Part shown: positions 36,424-45,415 of the stretch, in pieces
Position numbering within the stretch: the first letter of the stretch is position 1
Layout of the letters: every line of letters begins with the position of its first letter
Notes under the pieces: generated by a model
Databases searched by the model: none
Seen by the model: the letters and a program-made list of their open reading frames with translations, nothing else
Told to the model about the DNA's origin: nothing
Assembly: GCA_030611505.1 (NCBI GenBank)
Contig: JAUWPO010000003.1
Location: 1 to 45,415, forward strand
Origin: Chloroflexota bacterium
Lineage (GTDB): Bacteria; Chloroflexota; Anaerolineae; Anaerolineales; UBA4823
Direction of reading: 5' to 3'
DNA length: 45,415 nucleotides
Program-made: the position numbers and the translations under genes

Positions 36424-37599
36424 ATGTTTAGTAAAAAAACAATTACTGATGTGGATGTCAATAAAAAACGCGTCCTTGTGAGGGTGGACTTCAACGTACC
36501 CTTGAAGGGTGATGAAGTCGCCGATGATACCCGCATCCGAGCCGCATTACCAACGATCAATTACCTGTTGGAACATGACGCGGCTGTGATACTATGTTCT
36601 CATCTTGGCAGACCGAAAGGTAAACCGGACGTGGAGCTAACGCTCCGTCCAGTGGCTGAACACCTTGCTGAATTATTGGACGAACCGGTTGCCTTTGCTA
36701 GCGATTGCATAGGACCGGTCGCGGAAGAAGCTGCTCATGAATTGGGATTTGGTGAAGTGCTGGTTTTGGAAAACACCCGTTTTCATCCTGGAGAGAAGGG
36801 AAATGATCCAGAGATGGCGCGCCAACTTGCTTCACTGGCAGATCTGTATGTTATGGACGCGTTCGGTTCAGCACACCGCGCTCATGCATCCACTGAGGGT
36901 ATCTCTAATTACCTCCCGGCGGTTGCCGGCTTCCTGATGGAAAAGGAAATTCAATACCTCGGTCAGGTAATTTCAGATCCCCAAAAACCATTCATTGCCA
37001 TTTTGGGGGGCGCTAAAGTTAGCGATAAAATTGGTGTTATTCGCAATTTACTTGCAAAGACTGATTTTATACTCATTGGGGGCGGTATGGCAAATACTTT
37101 TTTCAAAGCACAAGGCTACCCGGTGGGTGATTCTCTGGTAGAAGATGAAGCATTGGATACAGCTCGCGAGCTCTTGCAGGTAGCAGGATCACGTTTACGC
37201 CTGCCAGTTGACGTAGTTATCGCCAAACGGTTTGACAACGATGCTGAATCGAAAGTAATAGCGATGGCTCCTGTACCAGAAGGATGGCGAATCTTGGATA
37301 TCGGTCCTGAAACAGTCGCCGCCTATGATAAGGTGCTGCATGATGCTAGGACCATTGTGTGGAATGGACCAATGGGTGTGTTTGAATTCCCAAAGTTCGC
37401 TATGGGGACTTTTGGTGTTGCTGAGGCGGTAGCGGAGAGTGAAGCGGCTTCTATTGTGGGTGGAGGTGATTCTGTGGCGGCGATCAACCAATCTGGTTTG
37501 CAGGACCGCATCACACACATCTCAACCGGTGGCGGAGCTTCGCTGGAAATGATGGAAGGTAAAGTTCTGCCGGGGATTGCTGCATTAGAGGACAAATAG
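36424..37599 (+). CDS. pgk: Phosphoglycerate kinase
   Basis: [60 protein letters not shown] 36424 follows CGGAGGTAATC; the track start at 36379 lies inside the hairpin. Confidence 0.97.
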   Translation: MFSKKTITDVDVNKKRVLVRVDFNVPLKGDEVADDTRIRAALPTINYLLEHDAAVILCSHLGRPKGKPDVELTLRPVAEHLAELLDEPVAFASDCIGPVAEEAAHELGFGEVLVLENTRFHPGEKGNDPEMARQLASLADLYVMDAFGSAHRAHASTEGISNYLPAVAGFLMEKEIQYLGQVISDPQKPFIAILGGAKVSDKIGVIRNLLAKTDFILIGGGMANTFFKAQGYPVGDSLVEDEALDTARELLQVAGSRLRLPVDVVIAKRFDNDAESKVIAMAPVPEGWRILDIGPETVAAYDKVLHDARTIVWNGPMGVFEFPKFAMGTFGVAEAVAESEAASIVGGGDSVAAINQSGLQDRITHISTGGGASLEMMEGKVLPGIAALEDK

Positions 37600-37655
37600 C
37601 CGCCATTTATCTTCACTATGGAAAATGTGATTTAGAAAACAGAAAGAGGCTTATT

Positions 37656-38423
37656 ATGCGTAAACCATTTGTAGCTGGAAACTGGAAAATGAATAAAACA
37701 GTGGCAGAATCTCGTCATCTGGTTTCGGAATTGGTGCCAGGATTGCAAGCCATTGATGGTGTAGATAAAGTGCTTTGCCCGCCGTTTACCTCGTTGCTTG
37801 CTGTTGCAGCCTTGTTGGAGGGAACGGATATCGGATTAGGTGCCCAAAACATACATTGGGAAACCGCCGGGGCGTTCACAGGTGAGATCTCTCCCCCGAT
37901 GGTAGCCGAATATTGTCAATATGTGATCCTGGGACATTCAGAACGACGGGCGTATTTTGGGGAAACAGATGAAACAGTAAATCGAAAAATAAAGGCGGCA
38001 TTGGCACATGACCTGACACCTATCCTTTGTGTAGGTGAAACGCTTGAAGAGAATGAAGCAGAACGCACTAAGGAAGTGATATCGCGGCAAGTGCGAGAAG
38101 ATTTGTACGGATTGGAAGGAATGATCGAACCCGGGAATGAAAGTCCGCTAGTTATCGCTTATGAACCTATTTGGGCTATCGGCACGGGAATGGCGGCTAC
38201 TGCAGATGGAGCTGCCGCCGTTGTTTCTGATGTGATCCGTCCTACCTTGTCAGATTTATTTGGAGAAGCGTTCGCACAGACTGTGCGTGTTCTTTATGGT
38301 GGCTCCGTAAAAGGTGGCAATGCAGCCGAGTTCTTCAGCCAACCGGAAATTGATGGCGGGCTTATCGGTGGGGCATCTTTGAAAGTCGCTGATTTTATCG
38401 AGATCGTCCAAGCCGCCTCATAG
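37656..38423 (+). CDS. tpiA: Triosephosphate isomerase
   Basis: 255 aa; VAGNWKMNKT, ILGHSERRAYFGE, VIAYEPIWAIGTGMAA, VLYGGSVKGGNA. Confidence 0.97.
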   Translation: MRKPFVAGNWKMNKTVAESRHLVSELVPGLQAIDGVDKVLCPPFTSLLAVAALLEGTDIGLGAQNIHWETAGAFTGEISPPMVAEYCQYVILGHSERRAYFGETDETVNRKIKAALAHDLTPILCVGETLEENEAERTKEVISRQVREDLYGLEGMIEPGNESPLVIAYEPIWAIGTGMAATADGAAAVVSDVIRPTLSDLFGEAFAQTVRVLYGGSVKGGNAAEFFSQPEIDGGLIGGASLKVADFIEIVQAAS

Positions 38424-38470
38424 GAGATATAGATTCCCATAAAACATTTTTGAACCTGGTACGTTAATTG

Positions 38471-38501
38471 TGGCTCTTGCCTATGTGCTGGAGCCATTTT
38501 T
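38471..38501 (+). terminator. Putative intrinsic terminator after tpiA
   Basis: TGGCTC (38471-38476) ... GAGCCA (38491-38496) followed by TTTTT. Confidence 0.6.
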
Positions 38502-38699
38502 GATATTTGATGTTGTTTATGGCTCGGGCAGTTCAAGATAATTTGACACCCACAATCAGTATGTGAACTTGAAAGAAGTGCATCGTCGGAGTAAACTATA
38601 TAATGATGTTATAATCCGCCCCCGTGATTATGGAGAAAGTATTTTTGATGGTTATGCAGTATTTCATGACAAGTTCCGATGGTGAGGCATAATAGGGAC

Positions 38700-39206
38700 A
38701 TGGCACATTGTTGGTTTGCGATGAAGAGTAAGCCGCGCAAAGAAGAAGTGGTATGGCGTCAGGTTATTGCGCACGGTTTTGAAGCTTATTTCCCACGTTT
38801 ACGTGTTCAACCTGTAAATCCACGTGCCCGGAAGTTGGTTCCCTATTTTCCGGGTTATTTGTTTGTATGCGCTGATCTTGAAGATGTTGGATTATCTGTA
38901 TTCAAATGGATGCCGCATACAGTGGGATTAGTAAGTTTTGGTGGTGAGCCAGCGATTGTACCAGACAATTTAATTCATAGCATTCGTAAGCGGGTTAGTG
39001 AGATCAACGCTGCCGGCGGTGAAGTTTTAGAAGCTCTACAGCCCGGTGATGAAATCCGAATTTCCGAAGGTCCCTTCCAAGGCTACGAGGCAATATTTGA
39101 TTCGCGTTTGCCCGGAACAGTGCGGGTTCGGGTATTGTTGGAGCTGTTGGGAAGCCAGCGTCGTGTACCTATAGAGATGGATGCTGCCCTTATTAAACCA
39201 AAATAA
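38700..39206 (+). CDS. NusG-family transcription elongation factor paralogue (RfaH/LoaP/UpxY-like)
   Basis: MAHCWFAMKSKPRKEEVVWRQVIAHGFEAYFPRLRV...PYFPGYLFV; C-terminal KOW (LQPGDEIRISEGPFQGYEAIF). Start set at internal Met; the track ORF starts at 38679. Confidence 0.88.
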   Translation: MAHCWFAMKSKPRKEEVVWRQVIAHGFEAYFPRLRVQPVNPRARKLVPYFPGYLFVCADLEDVGLSVFKWMPHTVGLVSFGGEPAIVPDNLIHSIRKRVSEINAAGGEVLEALQPGDEIRISEGPFQGYEAIFDSRLPGTVRVRVLLELLGSQRRVPIEMDAALIKPK

Positions 39207-39235
39207 TCGTCAACTGAAGTTCTAGGAAAAGAATT

Positions 39236-40303
39236 ATGAAAAAAGCGCTTATCACTGGCATTACTGGTCAGGATGGTTCATATTTAGTTGAGCTGTTGTT
39301 ATCCAAAGGCTATGAAGTGCACGGTTTGATCCGCCGGGCAAGCACTTTTAATACTAAACGTATCGACCATATCTATAGGGATCCTCACAACGGAGAGGAT
39401 GTATTGTTGTATCTTCACTATGGGGATTTGGCCAATACGGGAAATTTGGTAGATCTGATCTACGAGATTAAACCGGATGAAGTTTATCATCTTGCAGCCC
39501 AAAGTCATGTGCGGGTGAGTTTTGACCTGCCCGAATATACGGGAGATATCACAGGCTTGGGGACTATTCGCATTCTGGAAGCCATCCGAAAAAGTGGGTT
39601 AAACGCCCGGTTTTATCAGGCATCATCGAGTGAGATGTATGGAAACGCCAGGCCACCCCAAAGCGAAACCACACAATTTGAACCGCAGAGCCCGTATGCG
39701 GCAGCCAAATTATACGCTTATTGGGTGACGCGTAACTACAGGCAGGGATATGGTATGTTCGCCTGCAACGGCATACTATTCAACCACGAATCACCCCGCC
39801 GCGGTGAAACCTTTGTTACCAGAAAGATAACCCGAGCCTTGGCTGCCATTCGCGCTGGTTTGCAGGATACGTTATATTTAGGAAACCTGGACGCCAAACG
39901 TGATTGGGGATATGCGCCCGATTACATTGCCGCGATGTGGAAAATGCTGCAGCATGATAAACCAAGTGATTTTGTGATTGGAACCGGAGAAGCCCATTCC
40001 GTGCGTGAATTCCTTGATGAGGCTTTTGGTTATGTGGGTTTGGATTGGCACGATTATGTAAAGATTGATCCCCGCTACTTCCGTCCCACTGAAGTTGATT
40101 ACCTGTTGGCTGATTCCAGCCAAGCTCGTGAAGTAATAAAGTGGGAGCCACGGATTTTCTTCAAGGACTTAGTTCACATCATGGTGGATGCCGATATGGA
40201 ATTGTTAGGTCTCGACTCGCCGGGAGAAGGTCAACAAGCTATAGAAACCCATCATGGCAGGTGGCATCGCTGGCAAGATCAGGTCGTAAGCATGGAAGGA
40301 TAA
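39236..40303 (+). CDS. gmd: GDP-mannose 4,6-dehydratase
   Basis: 355 aa; [73 protein letters not shown]. Confidence 0.95.
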   Translation: MKKALITGITGQDGSYLVELLLSKGYEVHGLIRRASTFNTKRIDHIYRDPHNGEDVLLYLHYGDLANTGNLVDLIYEIKPDEVYHLAAQSHVRVSFDLPEYTGDITGLGTIRILEAIRKSGLNARFYQASSSEMYGNARPPQSETTQFEPQSPYAAAKLYAYWVTRNYRQGYGMFACNGILFNHESPRRGETFVTRKITRALAAIRAGLQDTLYLGNLDAKRDWGYAPDYIAAMWKMLQHDKPSDFVIGTGEAHSVREFLDEAFGYVGLDWHDYVKIDPRYFRPTEVDYLLADSSQAREVIKWEPRIFFKDLVHIMVDADMELLGLDSPGEGQQAIETHHGRWHRWQDQVVSMEG

Positions 40304-40307
40304 CGGT

Positions 40308-41273
40308 TTGGTAAAAGCGCTAATTTTGGGAATTAATGGCCAAGACGGTTCGTATTTGGGTGAACTTCTACTCGAGAGGGGTGTAGAAGTAGTAGGCTGG
40401 ATTCCCAGCAGCATCCCAGTCAATTTAGAGAACATCCAGCATATTATAAAGAGGATTCAGCTCGTTGAGGGATCCCTTTCCGATCAAGAAGCTATCAACG
40501 CATGTATAGAAGAACATCGTCCGGATGAAATCTACAATCTCGCCTCACCATCATCGCCTGCAGCATCCTGGGATTCAACAGTTGAAGTGGGAGATATAGC
40601 TGGATTAGGTGTCGCGCGCCTTCTCGAAGCTATCCGCGTTGTTCACCCCGCTGCTCATTATTACCAGGCTTCATCGAGTGAGTTATTTGGCAACCCCGTA
40701 GATGTACCGCAAAATGAAACGACTCCCTTCCAACCAAGGAATCCATATGGTATTGCCAAGCTCTACGCACACTGGCTAACCGTGAGATACCGTCAAGAGT
40801 ATGGTTTGTATGGAGTTTCGGGTATTCTATTCAACCACGAAAGTCCTAGAAGGGGTCTTCAATTTGTCACCCGTAAAATCACACATACGGCTGCGAAAAT
40901 CAAGCTAGGTCTTGAAAGCGAATTGCACCTGGGAAACCTGGATGCACGCCGCGATTGGGGGTTTGCTAGGGATTATACTGAAGCGATGTGGTTGATGATG
41001 CAGCAGGAAGCAGCGGGTGATTTTGTGATTGGAACCGCTGAAACTCATTCTGTGCGCGAGTTTTGTGAACTGGCCTTCGGTTTCCTGGACCTGGACTATC
41101 GAGATTACGTGGTTCAGGACCCTCAGTTCTACCGGCCCTTGGAGAAAAGGCAGTTAATTGCCGATTACAGTAAGGCATCCAAAAAACTTGGCTGGCATCC
41201 AAAAATGAAATTTGAAGAACTTGTCAAATTGATGGTGGATGCCGATTTAGATACTTTACAATCTAATAGATAA
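40308..41273 (+). CDS. Divergent GDP-mannose 4,6-dehydratase-like SDR (tandem paralogue)
   Basis: 321 aa, TTG start; [53 protein letters not shown]; lacks the [15 protein letters not shown] segment. Confidence 0.88.
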   Translation: MVKALILGINGQDGSYLGELLLERGVEVVGWIPSSIPVNLENIQHIIKRIQLVEGSLSDQEAINACIEEHRPDEIYNLASPSSPAASWDSTVEVGDIAGLGVARLLEAIRVVHPAAHYYQASSSELFGNPVDVPQNETTPFQPRNPYGIAKLYAHWLTVRYRQEYGLYGVSGILFNHESPRRGLQFVTRKITHTAAKIKLGLESELHLGNLDARRDWGFARDYTEAMWLMMQQEAAGDFVIGTAETHSVREFCELAFGFLDLDYRDYVVQDPQFYRPLEKRQLIADYSKASKKLGWHPKMKFEELVKLMVDADLDTLQSNR

Positions 41274-41300
41274 ATCCATCAAATAAGAGATTGAGGTCTT

Positions 41301-42035
41301 TTGAATTCAGTAAATATCCTGGATGTCAATGTTTCCTGCCTTGATATTAATGGCATATTTGCATGTGTGAAAGAGTGGGTCGAGGGAGATCAGCGAAGGA
41401 CCATTCTGTATGTAAATGCCCACTGTTTAAATATTGCCAGTGAAGACACTTATTACCGCAGGTTACTAAATCAGGCGGACATCGTTTATGCAGATGGAAT
41501 CAGCGTGGTATGGAGCAGCAGTATTTTGGGCGGATGCAAATTGCAAAAGAATACGGGTGCCGATTGGATTGAGGATTTCTGCTATTTTGCAGAGCAGGAA
41601 TCGATTCGAATTTATATTTTAGCGGGAGGGGAAGGAGTTGCCCTGAAGGCTAAAGACAACTTGCTTAAAAGTTATCCGGCAATTAAAATTGTAGGGTACA
41701 GCGATGGCTATTTTAAAAACAAAAGTGAAGTCCAAGTCCAAAGTGAAATTGGAGTTTTATCGCCACAGGTCCTATTTGTTGGTATGGGTACACCCCACCA
41801 GGAAAGATGGATTTATGAACACCGGGAAGAGATTTCAGCTCCTGTGTGTTGGGGTGTGGGTGCTTTATTTGATTACGTTGCCGGTATTGAGTCCAGAGTA
41901 CCTCCCTGGATGGGCAGAGTAGGGTTGGAATGGTTCTACCGACTGATAGTTGATCCTGCTGGCAAGTGGGAGCGTTACATAATAGGAAATCCGCGTTTTG
42001 TGACGCGCATTATCCGGCAGAAATTGGGTATTTAA
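41301..42035 (+). CDS. WecG/TagA/CpsF family glycosyltransferase
   Basis: 244 aa; YVNAHCLNIA, QADIVYADGISVVW, VGMGTPHQERWI; TTG start. Confidence 0.9.
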   Translation: MNSVNILDVNVSCLDINGIFACVKEWVEGDQRRTILYVNAHCLNIASEDTYYRRLLNQADIVYADGISVVWSSSILGGCKLQKNTGADWIEDFCYFAEQESIRIYILAGGEGVALKAKDNLLKSYPAIKIVGYSDGYFKNKSEVQVQSEIGVLSPQVLFVGMGTPHQERWIYEHREEISAPVCWGVGALFDYVAGIESRVPPWMGRVGLEWFYRLIVDPAGKWERYIIGNPRFVTRIIRQKLGI

Positions 42036-42069
42036 GTATGCGGTTCTTCTGAAAGGATATTGATTCGAG

Positions 42070-42549
42070 ATGAATTCTGTTCTTTTCATCTGCTCTGCCA
42101 ATGTATGCCGTTCTCCGATGGCTATGGGGCTGCTGCGCTCGATGGTCGAAGATTCAAGTGATCAGTGGAAGATCGAATCATCAGGAGTTTGGGATATGGG
42201 AGACCAACCGGCGGCATTAAATACCCAGTTGGTTTTGCAGGAACATGGTATCGATTTGAACGATCACGCATCGCGCACTGTTACAGGCATAATGCTCAGT
42301 GAGTTCAACCTGGTCCTGGTAATGGAAGACAATCACAAAGAGGTCTTAAAGTTGGCTTTCCCTGAATATACCGACCGGATTTATATGTTGAGCGAAATGG
42401 TGGGGGAAATTTTTGACATTGTTGATCCCATTGGAAGATCTTTGGCCGATTTTGAAGAAACTGCTCTTGAAATGGAGCGGATATTGACCGAAGGTTTTGA
42501 AAAGATAAGTATACTGGCTGCTGATAAGCCGATTATTTATGCCTCCTAA
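42070..42549 (+). CDS. Low-molecular-weight protein tyrosine/arginine phosphatase family
   Basis: 159 aa; VLFICSANVCRSPMAMGLL (C-X5-R-S P-loop) and DIVDPIG acid loop. Confidence 0.92.
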   Translation: MNSVLFICSANVCRSPMAMGLLRSMVEDSSDQWKIESSGVWDMGDQPAALNTQLVLQEHGIDLNDHASRTVTGIMLSEFNLVLVMEDNHKEVLKLAFPEYTDRIYMLSEMVGEIFDIVDPIGRSLADFEETALEMERILTEGFEKISILAADKPIIYAS

Positions 42550-44533
42550 CGAAGTTTCAAAGCTGCGTAATAATGAGCGGGATGGTATTATCCTGATCCT
42601 TATCCTTGCACTCCTGCATGGATTGATCTATGTCTACTTGCTTCCACCCTGGCAGCATTATGATGAACCCAAACATTTCGAATACGTATGGTTGATCGCC
42701 AACCATGAGGGGTTACCCAAACCAGGGGATCATGACCCGCAGATGAACCGGGCAGTGGTGGAATCTATGGTTGATAACGGTTTTTATCGAGATATGGGCT
42801 CACAACCTAGACTTGATTCTCCAGATCAATCAGTGACTATAGGTGGCTACTCGCAGTTAGATGGTCCTCCATTTTACTATTGGATTGTTTCACTTCCAGT
42901 TCGATTCATGAATGGCTGGAATGTCACAACTCAAATGTACATAGGGCGATTGGTATCATTAATTATGTATCTCATAACAGTTATGATAGCGTGGGGTATC
43001 ACTCGAGAGATAACCTTGTCAGGACATCCACTACGTTTACTGGTTCCGGGTACTCTAGCACTGTTGCCGGGTTATGTTGACATAATGACATCCATAAACA
43101 ACGATGTAGGTGCGGTTCTGGTAATGTCATTATCGCTGTGGGGGAGCTTGCGCCTGATGAAGCGTGGATTTTCCATTATTGATTTCATCTGGGCATCATC
43201 TACAGCTCTGCTCAGTATTTTCACGAAGAGTACCGCGGTTGTCAGCTTATTGATCCTGCCGATTGCAATTATATTTTCGTTACTAAAGGGTGCTAAGCAA
43301 AAATATGCCTGGTTTTTGATTTTTGTCAGTTTCCTCACCGTACTTGGAGCGGCTTTTACCTGGGATGATGCGGCCTGGTGGTACCGTTCAACTTCTCAAG
43401 CCGGTCCTACACGTGTCCAAGATGAAAAAGCAGTTTTTGGAAAATTTGCCTTTGTGATCGAGCCCCAGGCTGGTGTTACACCGCGATGGATGGTGCCACT
43501 CTTTCAACCCATTCCAATAAAGATTAGTCGTGAGCTGTATGGCAAAGATGTGACCCTGGGAGTATGGATGTGGGCCAACCAACCTATCGAAATTAGCACA
43601 CCTACATTAGGTACACCCAGTTCTAGGTATTCTGAGAGTGTCGAAGTAGATGAGAAGCCACGTTTTTATGGACTTCAAACCACGCTCACAGATACGAACC
43701 AAAGGATTTGGATTTCTCTGCCGGAAAATAAAACGACACCTGCCAATGATGTTCAAATCTATTATGATGGATTCGTTTTGGTTGAGGGTCATCGACCATT
43801 GGAAGAAGCACCTGTTTTCAGTTTCCCGGATGGTTCGGTTGGAAATTGGGGGGGGGAACCTTTCAGGAACTTGATCCGTAACGGCTCCGCAGAAAAAGCC
43901 GGACTGCGGTTCCGTCCTTGGTTAGATGGCTTAGGATCGAGATTCTTAGGGGATAATACACGCCCTTCGTTGATACTGACTTACTTGTATGATTGGTCTA
44001 ACGCCGGATTTATTTATAAGCTCACGATCCCTCGCCTGTTCCGAACTTTTTGGGGTAAGTTTGGATGGGGACATATCTCGCTCATTGGGGATCATCCTTA
44101 CCACTATTTAGCGGTCTTTACATTGATTATACTCGGTGGAGCAATGCTGAGGATTATTCGCAATTGGCGGATTCTTCACTGGGACGTGCTCCTTATACTC
44201 GGAATCGGGATCATTGCAGTGTGGTTTCCGGCTTTAGTCAGGGGAGCAATTTTTTTGGCGATTCCCCAAATCTATTATCCAGTGGCACGCTACATTTATC
44301 CGGTGATTATTCCTATGGCGATCGTGTTTAGCTTTGGTTGGCTGGAAGTTTTTCTTTTGTTGATACAATTCTTGGATTGGTTTACTGGAATTCTTAAAAG
44401 GACTGATGTTGGACCATCAGAACTACGAAAACAACCACCTCCGGAACTTCAAATTGTTATATATTTGGGTCTGTTTTTGATCTTGGATATTGCATCCATC
44501 ATCAGTATCGCAAGGTTTTATGAGATAATTTAG
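42539..44533 (+). CDS. Polytopic membrane protein, GT-C glycosyltransferase-like
   Basis: 664 aa, many hydrophobic helices; early PPWQHYDEPKHFEYVWLI with an acidic DE motif; overlaps the LMW-PTP by 11 nt. Confidence 0.65.
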   Translation: MPPNEVSKLRNNERDGIILILILALLHGLIYVYLLPPWQHYDEPKHFEYVWLIANHEGLPKPGDHDPQMNRAVVESMVDNGFYRDMGSQPRLDSPDQSVTIGGYSQLDGPPFYYWIVSLPVRFMNGWNVTTQMYIGRLVSLIMYLITVMIAWGITREITLSGHPLRLLVPGTLALLPGYVDIMTSINNDVGAVLVMSLSLWGSLRLMKRGFSIIDFIWASSTALLSIFTKSTAVVSLLILPIAIIFSLLKGAKQKYAWFLIFVSFLTVLGAAFTWDDAAWWYRSTSQAGPTRVQDEKAVFGKFAFVIEPQAGVTPRWMVPLFQPIPIKISRELYGKDVTLGVWMWANQPIEISTPTLGTPSSRYSESVEVDEKPRFYGLQTTLTDTNQRIWISLPENKTTPANDVQIYYDGFVLVEGHRPLEEAPVFSFPDGSVGNWGGEPFRNLIRNGSAEKAGLRFRPWLDGLGSRFLGDNTRPSLILTYLYDWSNAGFIYKLTIPRLFRTFWGKFGWGHISLIGDHPYHYLAVFTLIILGGAMLRIIRNWRILHWDVLLILGIGIIAVWFPALVRGAIFLAIPQIYYPVARYIYPVIIPMAIVFSFGWLEVFLLLIQFLDWFTGILKRTDVGPSELRKQPPPELQIVIYLGLFLILDIASIISIARFYEII

Positions 44534-44641
44534 TTGTTGCATAAAAAAAAATCATCTTTGCACATCGTTTTTCTCAAGAATGCATAACTTTACTCTCGCA
44601 ATGGGAGTTTTGAGATTACTGAGTAAGCCCATAAAATTCCA

Positions 44642-44669
44642 TTGGTCTTCGTGTGCAGTGTGGTAGAAT
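44642..44669 (+). promoter_or_regulatory. Putative promoter for the terminal secreted-protein gene
   Basis: TTGGTC (44642-44647), 16-nt spacer, TAGAAT (44664-44669). Confidence 0.35.
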
Positions 44670-44708
44670 TTTGATCTATTGTCAAAGTGTGAAGATAGTT
44701 GAAGATTA

Positions 44709-45415
44709 ATGGAGAATATTATTATGCGTAAATGGAAGCTATTGAGCTTGATTTTACTCTTTTCGATTTTGGCGTCTTTAGGAGGTAGGTGGGGTACTCT
44801 TGCCGGGAATTCAGATACAAATCCTTTAATAAAAGGGGTTGCATTAGCAGCGCCTTCTGTAGATATGGATATTTATCTACCGATTATATTCAATAATTAC
44901 CCAGTACGAACGATCTTCGGCGTAGAGATGTATAATATTACTGAAGGCGGGGGCCTAAATGAAATTGAAGATGCGGGAGCAACTTATATCCGGCATAACG
45001 GGCTAATATGGGCAATGGTTGAATGGAATTACAGTGGAGAGAGGAATTGGGGGGCGGTTTCTTATTTAGATAACCAACTGATCAACGCTGCAGAACGGGG
45101 CATGGAAGTCATCCTGATCGTCCGCAGCACTCCACCATGGGCACGGGATGATCTTTACTCGCCGTGTGGTCCGATCAAGCCAAGCGAATATGCTGCTTTT
45201 GGCCAATTTATGCATGCAGCAGTTGAGAGGTACAGTGCTCCTCCATACAACGTTAAGTATTGGGAGATTTACAACGAACCGGATGTTCCTAAAAACACTA
45301 ATGAGCCCCCCTATGGCATGCCTTATGGATGTTGGGGAAATGAAAGCGATCCCAACTATGGGGGAAGTGCTTACGGCGAAATGTTGAAAGTGGTCTATCC
45401 ATACATAAAATCCGC
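44709..45415 (+). CDS. Secreted glycoside hydrolase-like (TIM-barrel) protein, 3'-truncated by the window edge
   Basis: Own translation: MENIIMRKWKLLSLILLFSILASLGG (signal-like) ... IYLPIIFNNYPVRTIFGVEMYNI ... VILIVRSTPPWARDD ... VKYWEIYNEPDVP; open to the window end; start could be 44724. Confidence 0.75.
   Translation, partial: MENIIMRKWKLLSLILLFSILASLGGRWGTLAGNSDTNPLIKGVALAAPSVDMDIYLPIIFNNYPVRTIFGVEMYNITEGGGLNEIEDAGATYIRHNGLIWAMVEWNYSGERNWGAVSYLDNQLINAAERGMEVILIVRSTPPWARDDLYSPCGPIKPSEYAAFGQFMHAAVERYSAPPYNVKYWEIYNEPDVPKNTNEPPYGMPYGCWGNESDPNYGGSAYGEMLKVVYPYIKS

Noticed and set aside
39816-40151. 111-aa minus-strand ORF over gmd
   Set aside because: Antisense to gmd with strong conserved motifs
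44542-44552. Poly-A run after the GT-C-like gene
   Set aside because: No stem identified next to it on either strand; not enough for a terminator call
1-45415. CRISPR arrays, tRNA/rRNA genes, transposases or integrases, long direct repeats
   Set aside because: None seen by eye in intergenic regions or the ORF list; a tRNAscan/Rfam/ISfinder run would be needed to exclude small ones

Overview
The window looks like a Chloroflexota (probably Anaerolineae) chromosomal segment. That assignment is an inference from protein character; no marker gene or search was used. From left to right: (1) the membrane arm of respiratory complex I (nuoH partial, J, K, L, M, a second M-like gene, N). (2) An F0-only ATP synthase operon (AtpI/AtpZ-like, a, c, and a b subunit carrying a C-terminal delta-like domain) that ends at a hairpin terminator with no F1 genes. 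(3) murE, a cupin, a stand-alone Lrp/AsnC ligand-binding domain and an FNT channel. (4) A heterodimeric ABC exporter. (5) uppP, tgt, a class III aminotransferase and a GAF/PAS histidine kinase. (6) A CpXC protein, an FHA-winged-helix regulator and a Ser/Thr kinase. (7) A GH3-like membrane protein, a CoA-transferase beta-like subunit, GDPD, GT2, recJ and yvcK. (8) gap-pgk-tpiA. (9) A surface-polysaccharide cluster headed by a NusG paralogue (gmd, gmd-like, wecG/tagA, LMW-PTP, GT-C-like), ending in a truncated secreted glycosidase-like ORF. The strongest candidate for an unusual system is the '2M' complex I: four antiporter-like subunits, a long NuoL lateral-helix region, and a second NuoM that lacks the usual TM7 lysine. 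Next are the b/delta-CTD fusion in the split ATP synthase operon, the FHA-wHTH/kinase module, a GH3-like protein with an altered catalytic loop, and a divergent tandem gmd paralogue. No CRISPR array, rRNA, tRNA or mobile element was recognised.
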